Shown piece by piece: positions 43,284-54,860 of a DNA stretch of 64,000 bases. Every line of letters starts with the position of its first letter. Position 1 is the stretch's first letter. The stretch is taken from assembly GCA_001600415.1 (NCBI GenBank), contig BCJX01000022.1, positions 55,900-119,899 on the forward strand, in the 5' to 3' direction. Source of the DNA: Pascua guehoae (lineage: Eukaryota; Basidiomycota; Tremellomycetes; Trichosporonales; Trichosporonaceae). The notes beneath the pieces are model-generated. The model was not told where the DNA came from and made no database searches. It saw nothing but the letters and a program-made list of their open reading frames with translations. A program made the translations under genes and the position numbers.

Positions 43284-43695
43284 ATGCTCGTCACCCACCT
43301 CGTCGCCCTCCTACTTACCATTTCGACCGCCTGTGTACTTGCCGCGCCCGTCGAGGCCAAAGTCAGCACTGTAGTGACGACTCATCGGCCTCCGTTGTGC
43401 GGTGGTACGTCCACTTTGCCGTGCTGGCTGGGTTGGTCTCGCTGACATCGGAACAGACAAAAAGTGTAGTGCCGTGTACGTGCAAGCGGAGCGACCTGGA
43501 GCTCGAAGGGGCTGCCACCATCAAACTAACAAAGCTAGCTCACGTTGCGTGCGCTGCGGGTCGGAACCATGGTACCAGCTCAAGTGCTGCCCCAATACCG
43601 TCCATTGCGGTGAGTATAGTAGTGGGGAATGGGTGACTGTCCCACTGCTGACTTTAGACAACTGCGTGCCTTACTATCCTGTCAAGCCGCTGTAG
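43284..43695 (+). CDS. Small secreted cysteine-rich protein 3
   Basis: Exons 43284-43404, 43458-43609 region (acceptor at 43456, exon from 43457) and 43658-43695 give 103 aa. The signal peptide is MLVTHLVALLLTISTACVLA. The mature part carries nine cysteines, among them RPPLCG, KKCSAVY, RRGCHH, RCVRC, LKCCP, VHC and DNCVP. It ends YYPVKPL. The cysteine pattern differs from that of proteins 1 and 2, so it is a neighbour rather than a clear paralogue. Both introns are short (52 and 48 nt) with CTGAC branch sites, unlike the long introns of many genes here. No family recognised. Confidence 0.6.
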
Positions 43696-44961
43696 GGGTG
43701 AATGGTGGATGGTGGGGGGGATGACCTTGTCGGCCAGTTATCTGCCTTTGAGCAAGTAAAGTAAATAGGACCATGCGATTGGACCAACGTTATGAGTCGT
43801 GTCTGCGTTTGCTGATGTGTGTCCTGAGGAACGCATCGTCTTTGGGGGCCAATAACTTTAGGTGTAGAAATGAGGTGAACGAGTTTGCATGAAAGAGCAC
43901 AAAGTCAAAGTGTGAACAGTCACGGTGATCATGCCCTGTCAACGGTTGTGAGCAACTCGACTTCAAAGCAGGAAGAACTCTTGGATATTTGGAGGCAGAT
44001 CATGGTTTTGGCCAACTCACTCACCAGTCCGGTTGAAGAAGCACAAATGAAGCGGGGGTATCATCTCACTTCAGCATCGCAACCCGGCCACGGCACCAGC
44101 ACGCTTCCAAACCGCATTTGGGCGCCTGTACTTCACAGTGACAATGGGATGTCCCGCTGGGCTGTAACTGGCTCCCTGGGCTCCTCGGAGGGGCCAGCAA
44201 TGCAGCCGCGTTGCGCTCCTGGGGCGGTCACGGCGTCATTGTGTCTGCTGTACTCACGATCCTTCCTGTTGTGATAAGTGACTGGCTTGAAGCGCTGCTC
44301 GGGGGCGCCGCGTGGTGCGCACCCTTATAAGCGTACAAATCAGTATCTCCGCTCTTCATGTTACTCTATCCTCTAGTTTCTACAACACTTCCAAGACAGG
44401 GTTCCTCTCAACAGCACATTAGTGAATGAAACGCGTGATGATGTCAACGTCAGCCCGTCCAGTTCGCATTCTTGTCCAGGTGGATCGGGTCGACGCCGGT
44501 TGCTGGTCGAGCGATCTCTGATCTCTGAGCATTGCCGACAGGCTCGGCATGCTTTCGGACACTGGCAGACTAGTGGCTGATCGTCAACCACCACGAGTGT
44601 GTATGTCAACGTGCAGAACAAGTGTTTCTGGCAGTTGTGTCAGTTATTCCTGGCACATTATCGATGCAGGCAGTTCGGAGTTCGGCGTGGGCAGAGTTCG
44701 TAGATTGACAAATGACGCAGGCGAGAGAGGCTGAAGTGGGGGTGGAGCAGCCTCGGCATGTCTTTGCCGAGGTATTTTATCCGGATCTATATCCTCGGTC
44801 GGCCCTTAACCGAAATCCCACCCACACGTACCCCACACTCGGCGGGATCTACCCACCCCTCCCCACCCTCCCACAGTCCTTGCCATCGACTTTTGTCATC
44901 AACACCTTTGGTCTTCTTGGTCTTCTGCTCCCTCACCTCACTCCCAAGGACACGGCGACAC
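43696..44961. other. Intergenic
   Basis: No gene is supported. The right end has TATTTTATCC near 44770 and a C-rich leader before HMG-CoA lyase. Confidence 0.45.
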
Positions 44962-46715
44962 ATGATGCTCGCACTCAACCCGCTCCGCTCCTCGCTCCGC
45001 GCGTCGGTCCGCCGCGTCCCCCTGCCGCGCGCGGGACGGTCGCGTGTGCTGGACCTCGCCGCTTTCGCGAATGCTGTGCGGACGTATAGCACGGTACTGG
45101 ATGGTCCCAAGGCGGAGAACTTTGTCCGGTAAGTCGAAGGAGATAGCACTTGTACCCCATAGTAGCCCCGCATCGTATGGTGTACGCCGGTTGCCGCTGA
45201 ACTGACCGAGCTGACGCTTAGTATTGTCGAGGTCGCACCCCGCGACGGTCTCCAGAACCTCAAGCCCCCAGCGGTGCCCACCCCGATCAAGAAGGAGCTC
45301 GTTGAGCGCCTCCTCGCTGCGGGTCTGAGGACGATTGAGGTCGGGAGCTTTGTCCGCGCCGACCGCGTGCCACAGGTGAGACGCTCGAGCTGTGTGGTCT
45401 CGGCTATGTGCTTGTGCTGGGATGCTGGCACTGGCGTGGGCTGTGGGTGGTTACTCATCATGCCTCCTGATTGCGGGGGCCGGGGCCGGCGGGCGCACTC
45501 TGAGCTTCCTCCACTATTTGCTGTCTGATGGCAGCTGAATTAATCTCTTCTCACTGGCTTCCCTGTTGCTGAAGAGTACACATGCTGACACTCCTCCCAG
45601 ATGGCAGACACGCCCCAGCTCCTCCCTTCGTTGCCACCCCTGTCGGCCGCCGCCCACGGCGAGCAGGTCCACTACCCCGTCCTCGTCCCCAACGCACGCG
45701 GGATGCAGAGCCTGCTCGAGCTCGAGGAGAGCTCAAAGGCGCGCGGCGAGCCGCTGACTAACGAGATTGCCGTGTTTGTGTCCGCCACAGAGGTAAGCCA
45801 CACAGTTTTGCTTGGGTACAGCACTGACTACTTCCCAGCCCTTCTCCATGGCCAACAACAATGCGCCCGTCGAAAAGGTCCTCGCAGGCCTGCCCAAGGT
45901 GATTGACCAGGCGCTCGAAAAGGGCTACCGCGTGCGCGGGTACGTGTCCTGCGTCATGACCGACCCGTACGCGGGCGCCACCGACCCCGCCGACGTCGTC
46001 AAGGTTGCCCGCCGCCTGATTGACATGGGATGCTACGAGGTGTCGCTCGGCGACACGACGGGCGAGGGTAACCCCGATGCGTGGAGGGTGCTGTGGGGCG
46101 CGCTTGTTGATGCCGGCGTCCCCGTCGACAAGATTGCGGTGAGTGAAATATTGAGCGTAGCTTTGGGACTGTGGAAGAGTTTTGGAGGAGAGGACGTAAG
46201 GCCGTCGGGAGGGAGGATGGAGGGCGTTGGGCGAGAGGTGTGGAGCAGTTTGCTTGATGTAGTGCGGCCACTCTCAAAGTCTGCAGCATGCTGCCTACGC
46301 ATCGCATCGAAACTCGTGGGCCAGACTGTTCCCCGCTCGCCACCCATACATATTGATCTATCCGTTTACTGACCCCCAGGCCCACTGCCACGACACATTC
46401 TCCATGGCGCTCCCGTCCATCCTCGCCCTCCTGCCCCTTGGCCTGCGCATCGTCGACTCGTCGCTCGCGGGTCTCGGCGGATGCCCCTACTCGCCCGGCG
46501 CGACCGGTAACGTCGCGACCGAGGACGTCGTGTACGCGCTGCACAAGCTCGGCTTCCAGACTGGTGTCGACCTCGACAGCCTTGTCGAGAGCGGAAACTG
46601 GCTCTGCAAGAGCATTGGCATCAACAATGAGTCCAAGGTCGGACGCGCGATTGGCGCGCGCCAGGCACTGAAAAAGGCGCGCGAGGCAAAGGAGAACGTC
46701 AAGGCGTCGTTGTAG
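44962..46715 (+). CDS. HMGCL: Hydroxymethylglutaryl-CoA lyase
   Basis: The enzyme cleaves HMG-CoA to acetyl-CoA and acetoacetate, the last step of leucine breakdown in mitochondria. Exons 44962-45128, 45222-45375, 45601-45792, 45839-46138 and 46380-46715 give 382 aa. The Arg/Leu/Ser-rich N-terminus (about 45 residues) is a matrix presequence. The TIM-barrel begins VEVAPRDGLQNL with the catalytic Arg/Asp, then RTIEVGSFVRADRVPQMAD. Further motifs are NEIAVFVSATEPFSMANNN, VRGYVSCVMTDPYAG, VSLGDTTGEGNPD and AHCHDTFSMAL (metal-binding His pair). The flexible-loop motif with the reactive Cys is GLGGCPYSPGATGNVATEDVVY. All phases are consistent. Two adjacent ATGs exist; the first is taken. Confidence 0.96.
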
Positions 46716-47421
46716 ATTGTATTTGCCCTGGAGCATTTTTATGTCGCAATGTGTTCTTTTAATTCCTTGGGCTGGTTATTCACTGGACCGACCATTCTGG
46801 CAGTTGGCATGGTGCCCATGGCTGAGCGCGGGCGTACTGGGGCCGCCTGTGGCCTAGTCGCCTCCCTGCAGCCGTGTTCGGTTTGGGAACAGAAGGTGTG
46901 CTCCAGTACCTCCAAAGGCATCCTGTGTCGGTACATTGGTGGCCATGCCGCGTGTGCTGCCACAAACTCACTTCTAGCCTGTCAGCCTCGGCCGGCCGCG
47001 CACACCGACGCACACATTGCTGGCCAGGGAGATCCATTTCTGGCCACTCGGCATCTCGGCGGAGTCGATGACGTTTAGCCACGTGCAATCGAATTCGTTA
47101 CGTAAATTGGCCAGGCCCCACCCACCCACGCCTCTGTCGGGTGAATAGCGGAGCTCCATGCCAACAATATCCAGGACAGCCCCGGTGACGACCACCTCCT
47201 GTCCATATCCATCCCATCCACCCCCTATCTCTGTCCTCTATCCCACTCTTCCATCTCCCATTGCCCTCCCAAACCACACCTCGCACACAATGTCGCACTA
47301 AAACTCTCTCCAACTCGAGAATCCGCGTACCACCCCCGACCTCGCCCTCGATCCCTCGGCCTCACCCTTGTGCCCGACTTGACCTGATCCCGTCCTTTGC
47401 CACCAACCCGCCTCGGTAGCA
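46716..47421. other. Intergenic
   Basis: The spacer is between HMG-CoA lyase and MMM1, both plus. The last 200 bases are C/T-rich leader. No other feature is seen. Confidence 0.5.
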
Positions 47422-49603
47422 ATGTCCAACCTCCTCATGGCGCAGCACACAGGGCCCGCATGGACGTTTGCCCAGGGCTTCCTCGCGGGACAGGGCGTGT
47501 TCATCGTGCTGTGTCTCTTGTTCATGCGCTATGTCGTATTCGCGCCCGGCGCGCCAGAGGATCAGCATGGATGGCGGCGCAGGAGGGCGGAGCGCGCAAA
47601 GGTGCGTTTGGTGGTCCTCCTGGTCGTGTCTGAAGGTCATTTTGGTCGTGGGAAGGGAGCTGTTTTCTTGTCATTATGGAAGAGCATCTCTTGGTTGTTC
47701 TAGCCAGCATCTTCCTACTGCCTGATGTTGTAGCTCGAAAGTCGCTTCAAAGGCTGAACACACTGCCCCTCCCCTCTGGTTGTCTTGTGTATACTCACAC
47801 CACATGAACCTCACACTGACACGACCAGAAGAACATCCTCTCCACAACCGCCGTGCCCCAGCCGCCCGCTGCGCACATGCTCGAAAAGGCAGGCTACGAC
47901 ATGGCGACGCACCCCGCCGAGTCGTCCGACTGGATCAACGTCCTCTTCTCCCAGGTACTCCAGGGATACCGCAACGACCTGCTCTCGAGCGGCGGCGAGG
48001 AGGGCGCGCGAAAGCAGTTTGAGCGCTGGTTGAACCCGCCCGGAAAGCAGCAGTCGTGGCTTGTGAGTTTGAGTTGCAACCGGGCCCTGTGGGGCGCCGT
48101 GGATCCCGCGTTGACAGTGACAGGACCCCATTGAAGTCACGGGCATCAACCTGGGCACTAGCTTTCCGCTGCTTTCGAACGCGCGTATCCGGCCTGCGGA
48201 CGGGGAGGGATCAGTGGTGAGTGTATTTTTCGGTGTTCTGTCCCTGCAATACCTTGCCCTTGCTTTGCTCGCGAAGACTACGCTTCAGAATCGTGGTTGT
48301 GGGGTTGCACTGGGGGAGAATCCTTGTGGAAGAATCCTGGTCCTGGAGATCCCAACCATGGTGCATCTCGTCAAGGATTTTACTCTTCCCGTATCGCACC
48401 TCGAGTATGGTACTTTAAGTATGGCACCTCAAGCAGTGGTACTACTCGGGTATGATACTGGGAGTATCTCGCCTTTGGCTCATCTACGCCTTGAGCAAGT
48501 CCTCTTGAAGTGCCCACTCTTGAGTATCTGCATTGCTTCTCGGGCGACTTGTCCCTCAAGGATATTAATGGTGGAGTATATTCTCCTGGACTTCGTACCA
48601 TTGCCTATTTCTATCATCGAGAGCCCTCGTATCTAATTACCTTAACTATCCCCCTCTCTATTACTCTTCAAGCGCACGTTCAAAGCTGATTCTCAGCGCG
48701 CAGAGGTCGACATCGATTTTGCGGACACGGTCTCGCTGGCCATTGCGACATCGGTTATCATCAACTTTCCTCGTCCGCGCTTCGCCATTCTCCCTGTTGC
48801 TGTGGGAGTTGAGCTCGTGTCTGTTGGGGGTACGCTCAGCGTCCAAATCCACAATCCAAAGGATGAGCGTACTCATCTCGACGTCTGCCTCTTACCCGAC
48901 TTCCACCTCAACCTCAAGACGACGAGTCTGCTGGGCAGTCGCGCCAAGCTCCAGGGTTCGTTTCCCCCATCACCACGTCCGCTATACACATGCTCACATT
49001 GCAGACATTCCAAAGATCGAGCAGTTGCTCGTGTCACGCCTCCGCGCCGTCATTCAGGACCGGCTCGTCATGCCGAATAATCTCAAATTCAGCCTGCCAC
49101 GCCTCATCCCGCGTCCAGAAGAACACTCGCCAGAGCCCATGATCCCCACATCCAACGACCTGCGCACGATGGCACTGGGCGCCATGTCGCGCGGGATCGC
49201 AAAGATGGGTCAGGACTTGGCGGACCGTGTCGCAGCCATCGGGCCTACAGACAGCGCGAGTGCGGCCGGCAGTGCGAGCCAGGGATCTGCGGGTCCCGCG
49301 CCAACAGACTCGGGGTCGGAGCAGGCTGCAGTGCTCATCGGCGCCGAACGAGAGTTCCGGGTACAGCCACGCAGGATGCCACCAAAGCTGCCTGTGCCGT
49401 CTACACTCCGTGATTCTGCGGGCCTGGACACTGCGCCATCATCCGCATCCAACCCGTCGCGCAGCCAGTCTATCGCCGTGTCGTCGGCTGTGCGGCCGGA
49501 TTTACCACCCAGGAGCCAAGGGAGCTCGGACCAGATTCCTCTGGGAGGGCAGCCGTCGCCCTTGACGGCACGAAGGCTGGGGGCGTTGAATTCTGCCGCT
49601 TAG
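47422..49603 (+). CDS. MMM1: ERMES subunit MMM1 (ER-mitochondria tether)
   Basis: Mmm1 is the ER-anchored subunit of the ER-mitochondria encounter structure and moves phospholipids through its SMP domain. Exons 47422-47601, 47829-48062, 48124-48216, 48697-48955 and 49005-49603 give 454 aa. The N-terminus MSNLLMAQHTGPAWTFAQGF precedes one membrane span (GVFIVLCLLFMRYVVF). The SMP domain starts ESSDWINVLFSQVLQGYR and continues DPIEVTGINLGTSFPLLSNARIRP, AEVDIDFADTVSLAI, INFPRPRFAILPVAVGVELV and PKIEQLLVSRLRAVIQDRLV. A long Ser/Pro/Ala-rich tail follows. Intron 3 is 480 nt; its acceptor is placed at CTGATTCTCAG (48696) because it gives SV-RAEVDI as in homologues, but an in-frame acceptor at 48672 is possible. 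The donor after LQ is GTTCGT, weaker than the others. Confidence 0.93.
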
Positions 49604-50209
49604 ATGATAAGTGTTGCTTAGACGGATATGCAGCCCTTGCCTCCTCTTGCCATGCCGTTGTGAATGTGCACGAGCAGCTCGTTGTGCGGGACTGCCTACT
49701 TAGAAGCGACACCACCGTTGTCTGTCGCACCGTGCACGCCACTTGATATTTGCTGTGCCCGCACTCATCGGTCCAGAAGAACTTGTGAAAGGACGGGGCG
49801 GACTGGTGTCTAGAGCTATCAAGTACAAAGGAGCAAGTGTCGGAGCTTCACGGGCCTAGAGAGCGGGTTAGGTAACTGTAAAGTCGTGACTCGATCTGCA
49901 GAAAGTCTTCCCCTGCTATGCCCCATCGCCAGGGTGTGTAACGACATGAGAGTGCAAGGTTGGAGGCTGCAATAGTTCGACACTGGAAAGATGGTATGGG
50001 GCTGGCCTCGGATGGCCCTGCTCCTTGCTCCCTGAGGTTTATGTGCCAGTTCGGTGCTGAGCGGAAGCAAATTGTCTGTTGACCTTGACGACGTCACAAC
50101 CGGACATTGACTCTGAGACAAGTGACCATTAGTGCTCTCTGTCCCCGTTGCCATCTACAACCTCTTGCATTGACCAAAGCATCACGCTCACAGCGTAAAG
50201 GCCTACCCC
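49604..50209. other. Intergenic
   Basis: This spacer lies between MMM1 and NPR2. No gene or repeat was recognised. Confidence 0.5.
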
Positions 50210-52938
50210 ATGGGCGTCTCCGACGAGTAAGTTTGGGAGTGTTGATTCTCCTGTCTGCCTTCGTCTGATACCCAGGGCGTTTCTCCCGCAGATTGTCGGC
50301 GTGAGTCGCAACGAAGCCCGACATTCTTCCTGCCCTCCTAACAGCAGCTCTTCTATGCCACCTTTGACCCAGTTCTGGGGCCGACAGTCCTTCACCAAGT
50401 GCCCGAACGCCTCATCTCGACGGGATCCGATGACAGCGGCGGCGGCGACCGGCGCTCGCCCTCGCCCTCGCGCTCTCGCTCGCGGGGCGCACCCTCCATC
50501 CGGCGCGCGGCGACGCCGACGCTCCCTGGGCCCGGTGCGCTGCTCGACTTTTCGGGGATTAGCGAATACGTGATTCCAAAGAAGTCACTGCACGGCAAGC
50601 TCGTGACGTTTCGCACGCAGGGGGCATGGGACGAGGGCCCCAACTCGGACTCGAGCGATGATGATAACGACGACGCGCACACGCACGAGGGCGGGCGCAA
50701 GTACGAGTACCGCGTCATGGGCCTGCCGAGCGTGATTGAGGGCGAGGCGGGAAAGTACCAGCGCAACCAGTACATGTGGAACCTGTGTTTTGTGTTCCGC
50801 GCCGACGCGAGCACAGCCGCTTTCGAGCCCATTGTCCGCAAGACGGCGCGTATCTTGCGCTCGGCAGAACTCGACTCGGGATACCTCTCGGCGCCGCAGC
50901 CAGACCATACGTCGCTCCTCGCCGTGCTCGAGCAGATATTCGAGGACCTGAATAGCTACTCGGAGACGTCGATCCCGCTCGATGGGTTCAATTGGCTTGA
51001 ACTGAAGCTGTTCCCGTTCTATCGTGAGTACGCAGGTGTCCCGTTGTCGCGGGGCAGAGGTCCTTGGCCTCAGGACAGCTGTGGTAGCAATGTGTGTTCA
51101 ATGTGGCCATCAATCTCCTCGAGCTTTTGGCGGATGGCGCCAATGATGCGGGTGCAGGCGAAGACCGCCCCTGTGCTCCTTGGTAAACAACTTGTCTGCT
51201 GCCCCACACACTGCTGCCATTCCTGGCCGGCAGCTCTCTTCTTGCCGTGGCCGATTACCCTCTCTGCTGGCTGGTGTGCGACGGAACATTCCGAAGCTCG
51301 TGCTAACATTACAGCCAACCCACCCGAGGTCTCCGACTGGGACGTGCCAATCGCACTCGTCGACCTAAACTCTCTCAAGGATGACAACTGGGACATTACA
51401 GCCGCTCGTGTGTCAGAGTACATCAACGGCATCAACCACAGTGCAAAGATTGCGCAGCTCGCTGATGCCGATACCGCATTAACTCGAGAGACGCTCCGAC
51501 ATATGTTGTTTTACCAGGTTATCATGATGGTGAGTGGCAAAGATGTCCGTGATCTCCTTGCACCAGACTCTTCCTGTGCCGAGTTCCGGCATGGCAGACT
51601 GCTACCGATCTTTGTCTCGTGTAAAGCGATGGCCTGCCATTGCCGTGTGACCGTGATTGCGAATGCTGCGGGTGCCTAATCGGCAACACTGCGGAACAGG
51701 CCGTCGCCGAGGTTGAAAAGCCCTCGGCCTGCAGAGTACTGCCTCGCCCGCCGCTTCGCCTGCGCCGAAGGTGTAAAGGTGCTGGATCGGCAACTCGCCT
51801 TGGCCGTGTGTCTGCTCTCCCTCACGAAGCGTATCGATGCTTGTCCTGCAGGTGGGGCCCAGGAGCAGCCACCCGAAGAGGCGGGGTGACGGCGTGCCTC
51901 TGCGCCAGCCTCGACCCAGTATCCCCCGGTAGCGCGCCTTCACTCCCCGACAAAGCTGCTAACACACACCAGATCGACATTTTCCAGTTCTCCAACATGT
52001 ACACTGTTACACCCTCGTTCCCCAACCTGTGCACCGACCCCAATGTCATCTCCGAGTGCGGCACATACGTCACACGCAAGGGCTACCCTGTACCCGACTG
52101 GCCGTTTCTGGCGGCGCTGTACACCAAGCTGCGTCCTGGTGTCACAATACACCAGTGGTCCGAAATGTACAATACCATGGCCCGCGGCATCGACCCGCGC
52201 CGCTTTGTCTCGTTTGGCATCATCAAGGGCTTTCTCCGGCGCGTCCACCGATGGCCGGTTATTGTTGACCGCACGGCGCCATTACTCCTTGGGCCTGGGC
52301 TCGGCCCCGCGGGCGTCGGCCTCCTAGCCGGTGCTGCTGTCGGAGGCCTCAGTGGATTTAGCGGGAGCACTGCGCCACCTGACCCGACCCGCCGGCGCGT
52401 GGGCTTCCAGTCGAGTGGCACCAACACCCGCGCTGGTGACTCTGCATTTTCGCGCATCCAAGGCGGCGAGTCGCAATTTACGCTGCGCTCGGCCGGATCC
52501 GCCACGAGCATCCCCCTCGCGTCCTCACCACCAGAGGGGCGGCGCACGCCCAATTCAAATGTTGGACGGTCACCGCCGACACGCCGCACGTTAAACGCGG
52601 CCACCCGCGAGTCGACTGGGACGACGGCCACGCAAGCCATGATTGGCCGCTCGCTCACGAGCGCGGGCGAGACACACCCGTCCATATCCAGCCGGCGGAC
52701 CGGTACGTTGCGGTCCGGAGGCGGCGTGAGCGCGTTTGCGCACGCGGCCGCGCGTCAGCGCGAAGGGCGCCTGTACGAGCTCGAAGACGAGCTCATTGGG
52801 TACCTCGACGGCCACCACCACGCCGACGAGATTCAGGTGCGCCTCGGGATGAGCTGGGCGCAGCTGGAAAAGGTGCTCGGGCTGGATGAGATGAAGCATG
52901 GTATTGGGAAGAAGGGTATAGGCGTCGTGTATAGGTAG
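50210..52938 (+). CDS. NPR2: Nitrogen permease regulator 2 (GATOR1/SEACIT subunit)
   Basis: Npr2 with Npr3 and Iml1 restrains TORC1 when amino acids are scarce. Exons 50210-50226, 50276-50300, 50345-51023, 51315-51529 and 51973-52938 give 633 aa. After MGVSDEAFLPQIVG comes the longin-like start QLFYATFDPVLGPTVLHQVPE, a Ser/Arg-rich loop, LLDFSGISEYVIPKKSLHGK, YMWNLCFVFRAD, SIPLDGFNWLELKLFPFY and PPEVSDWDVPIALVDL. Then come MLFYQVIMMIDIFQFSNMY (across intron 4), a Ser/Thr/Arg-rich region, and a winged-helix-like end (YELEDELIGYLDGHHHADEI; MSWAQLEKVL). The third exon begins at ACAGCAG, a tandem acceptor that can add or drop one Gln. Two tiny 5' exons (17 and 25 nt) are inferred from phase and splice sites. 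Introns 3 and 4 are 291 and 443 nt. Confidence 0.9.
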
Positions 52939-54665
52939 GGCGGGCGTTGTAGAGTGCGGCGGTAGGGTGTACGATGCGACGTGTACAGTAGGTGAGCGGT
53001 GTGGTGTCGAGTGCGTGGTGCGTTGTGCGTGGTGCGTTGTGCGTGGTGCGTGGTGCGTGGGCGGACGGCTCTGGGTAGGGTGTCGGCGTGCTGGACAGTT
53101 GGCGGTCCGAGATTGGTGAGGGCTGGGGGCCTCTCTGTCACCTTGCATCGAATGTGGCATGTCGCAAGACTACGCAAGCGCAAGACTCGAGGACAAGACG
53201 TCTGCAGTGACTCGGCAACGATTAGCTCTGGGACTTGGAGCGCTTTCATCGGCTCGTGTACTGTTTGGCACTCGCCAGGCCACGTGGGTTTGACTGGGAG
53301 GGTCTTCGTTTATCATTGCGGCAGCTTCCGATGTATTGAACGGCTTGACCTTCGTTGAGCGGATTCTCTTGTCATGGAGGGCATGCATGTCATTGGGCGG
53401 CTCGACTTTGTCCATCAGTGACGACATCGACTGAAGCGTGTCGGTGACGAGGCATTGTGTCTCCCTACCCTGGCCCCCCCGCGCCGGGGGGTCTCGCCGA
53501 CGCTCCAGAAAACGGCCCTGCGTCGCACGTCAAAGCAAAACGCCATTGGGCCTGACGCGCTTGATGCGGAGGAAACGCGACTCGGAAAGTGCCCTTGAGC
53601 TGGGGCTGCAAGACGGGGCGCGGTTTGACAACTGACACTGAGGAGCACGCTGTCAGAAGGCAAGAATGTGGCGTATCAGGCGGGGATACTGGGACGTTGG
53701 CGACGCGGTCCAGACCAGGCCGCGGGGGGTGGGAGGGAGCCCCCGCTAGAGTGGCTTTACGTGTTCGATACACTGAAACCCAGGCTGGACGCCTGGGGCC
53801 GTCTGGGGTGGTTCGACGTCTGGAGTGTAGTTTGACGCCGGACACGAAGGAGTGGCATTCGGTACCCGTAAAGACGCGGCACCGTGGAAAGGGGGCTCAT
53901 ACGCGCTCTGAAATCTGACGTCGCGGTACACGAGACAAGACGACAAGACTGTACCTTGCCCAGTTGCCCCCTGTTCACGTATTTTGCGAGGGAGAGTCTA
54001 TCCTCGACCCCAGACGTTCGGGACGCCCTACTCTGTCTCCCACCCAGTGTACGGCGCCCACGCTGAAATCAGGCTTTGGCTTAGGGGGCGTGCACATACG
54101 AAGCCAGGAGTCCACAGGGGCCAAGGAGGACAGCTCAAGCCCCGCACGTCGACAGGAGACCCAGTTGCACCCATCTTACACGTCCCAACCATTGGGCGAG
54201 TGACGACACGACACACTCAAACCGTACAATGCGAAACGAGAGGGCGTGAGTTACGTCTTACGTCAAACACCATGCCGTCCTGAAGCGGCAACCCAAACCA
54301 TATTCGACGAGTTGCGCAATTTCGACACACGAAACGCGAAATGGGTAGGGTACCCCTTGCAGTCAAAACCCGGTTCATGCTTCAGTGGGCGCAATGCTGG
54401 CCATTTGTGAGCGTAGACGCTGGCGCATGCTCGACCTCGAGCGTATGCCAGCACGAATGAGAACGACTTGTCCCAGACGAGCAGAGTGTGTGATGGCACA
54501 TACAGACAGCAGTCGCGTATCCTGTGTTCTGTGCTCCCGAGCCTGCAAAGCGTGGAAAGTGAGCGTGTCCAGTCCGCCCCCCATCCTCCCCGGTCGCACT
54601 GCTATAACTGTAGACACAGCTTAGGTCGGGACTGTAGACACAGCTTAGGTCGGGCGGTGAAATGG
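52939..54665. other. Gene-poor intergenic DNA
   Basis: Only overlapping frames without family features occur here. Near 53000 GTGCGTGGTGCGTT repeats several times. A 24-bp unit beginning ACTGTAGACACAGCTTAGGT is present twice at 54607-54654. Confidence 0.4.
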
Positions 54666-54860
54666 AGGCGTGGGTTTGGCCCTGGCAGCGAAGCCGGGGT
54701 CTGGACCGACAGCAGCGTCGGGGGTACTGTGCATGTGATGGACCAGCAACACGGTGATACTTCGCGCATTGGTAGCGTTTTGGAGCCTCTACCTGGATCC
54801 AAGCTCCAGCAGGGGGGCCAGAGTGTCTCGTGGAACGAGGTGTTGCAGCGCGTGCGCTAA
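54666..54860 (+). CDS. Candidate coding segment, unknown function
   Basis: In one plus frame codons resemble those of real genes, giving AGVWTDSSVGGTVHVMDQQ, then GDTSRIGSVLEPLPGSK, then SVSWNEVLQRVR and TAA at 54860. GTGCGC just before the stop could be a donor. A pyrimidine tract ending CACCACCAG (54949) then leads to a further open frame in the same phase, about 72 codons long and ending at a TGA near 55162. No start codon with gene-like context is evident upstream. It may be a remnant or part of an unrecognised gene. Confidence 0.25.
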   Translation, partial: RRGFGPGSEAGVWTDSSVGGTVHVMDQQHGDTSRIGSVLEPLPGSKLQQGGQSVSWNEVLQRVR

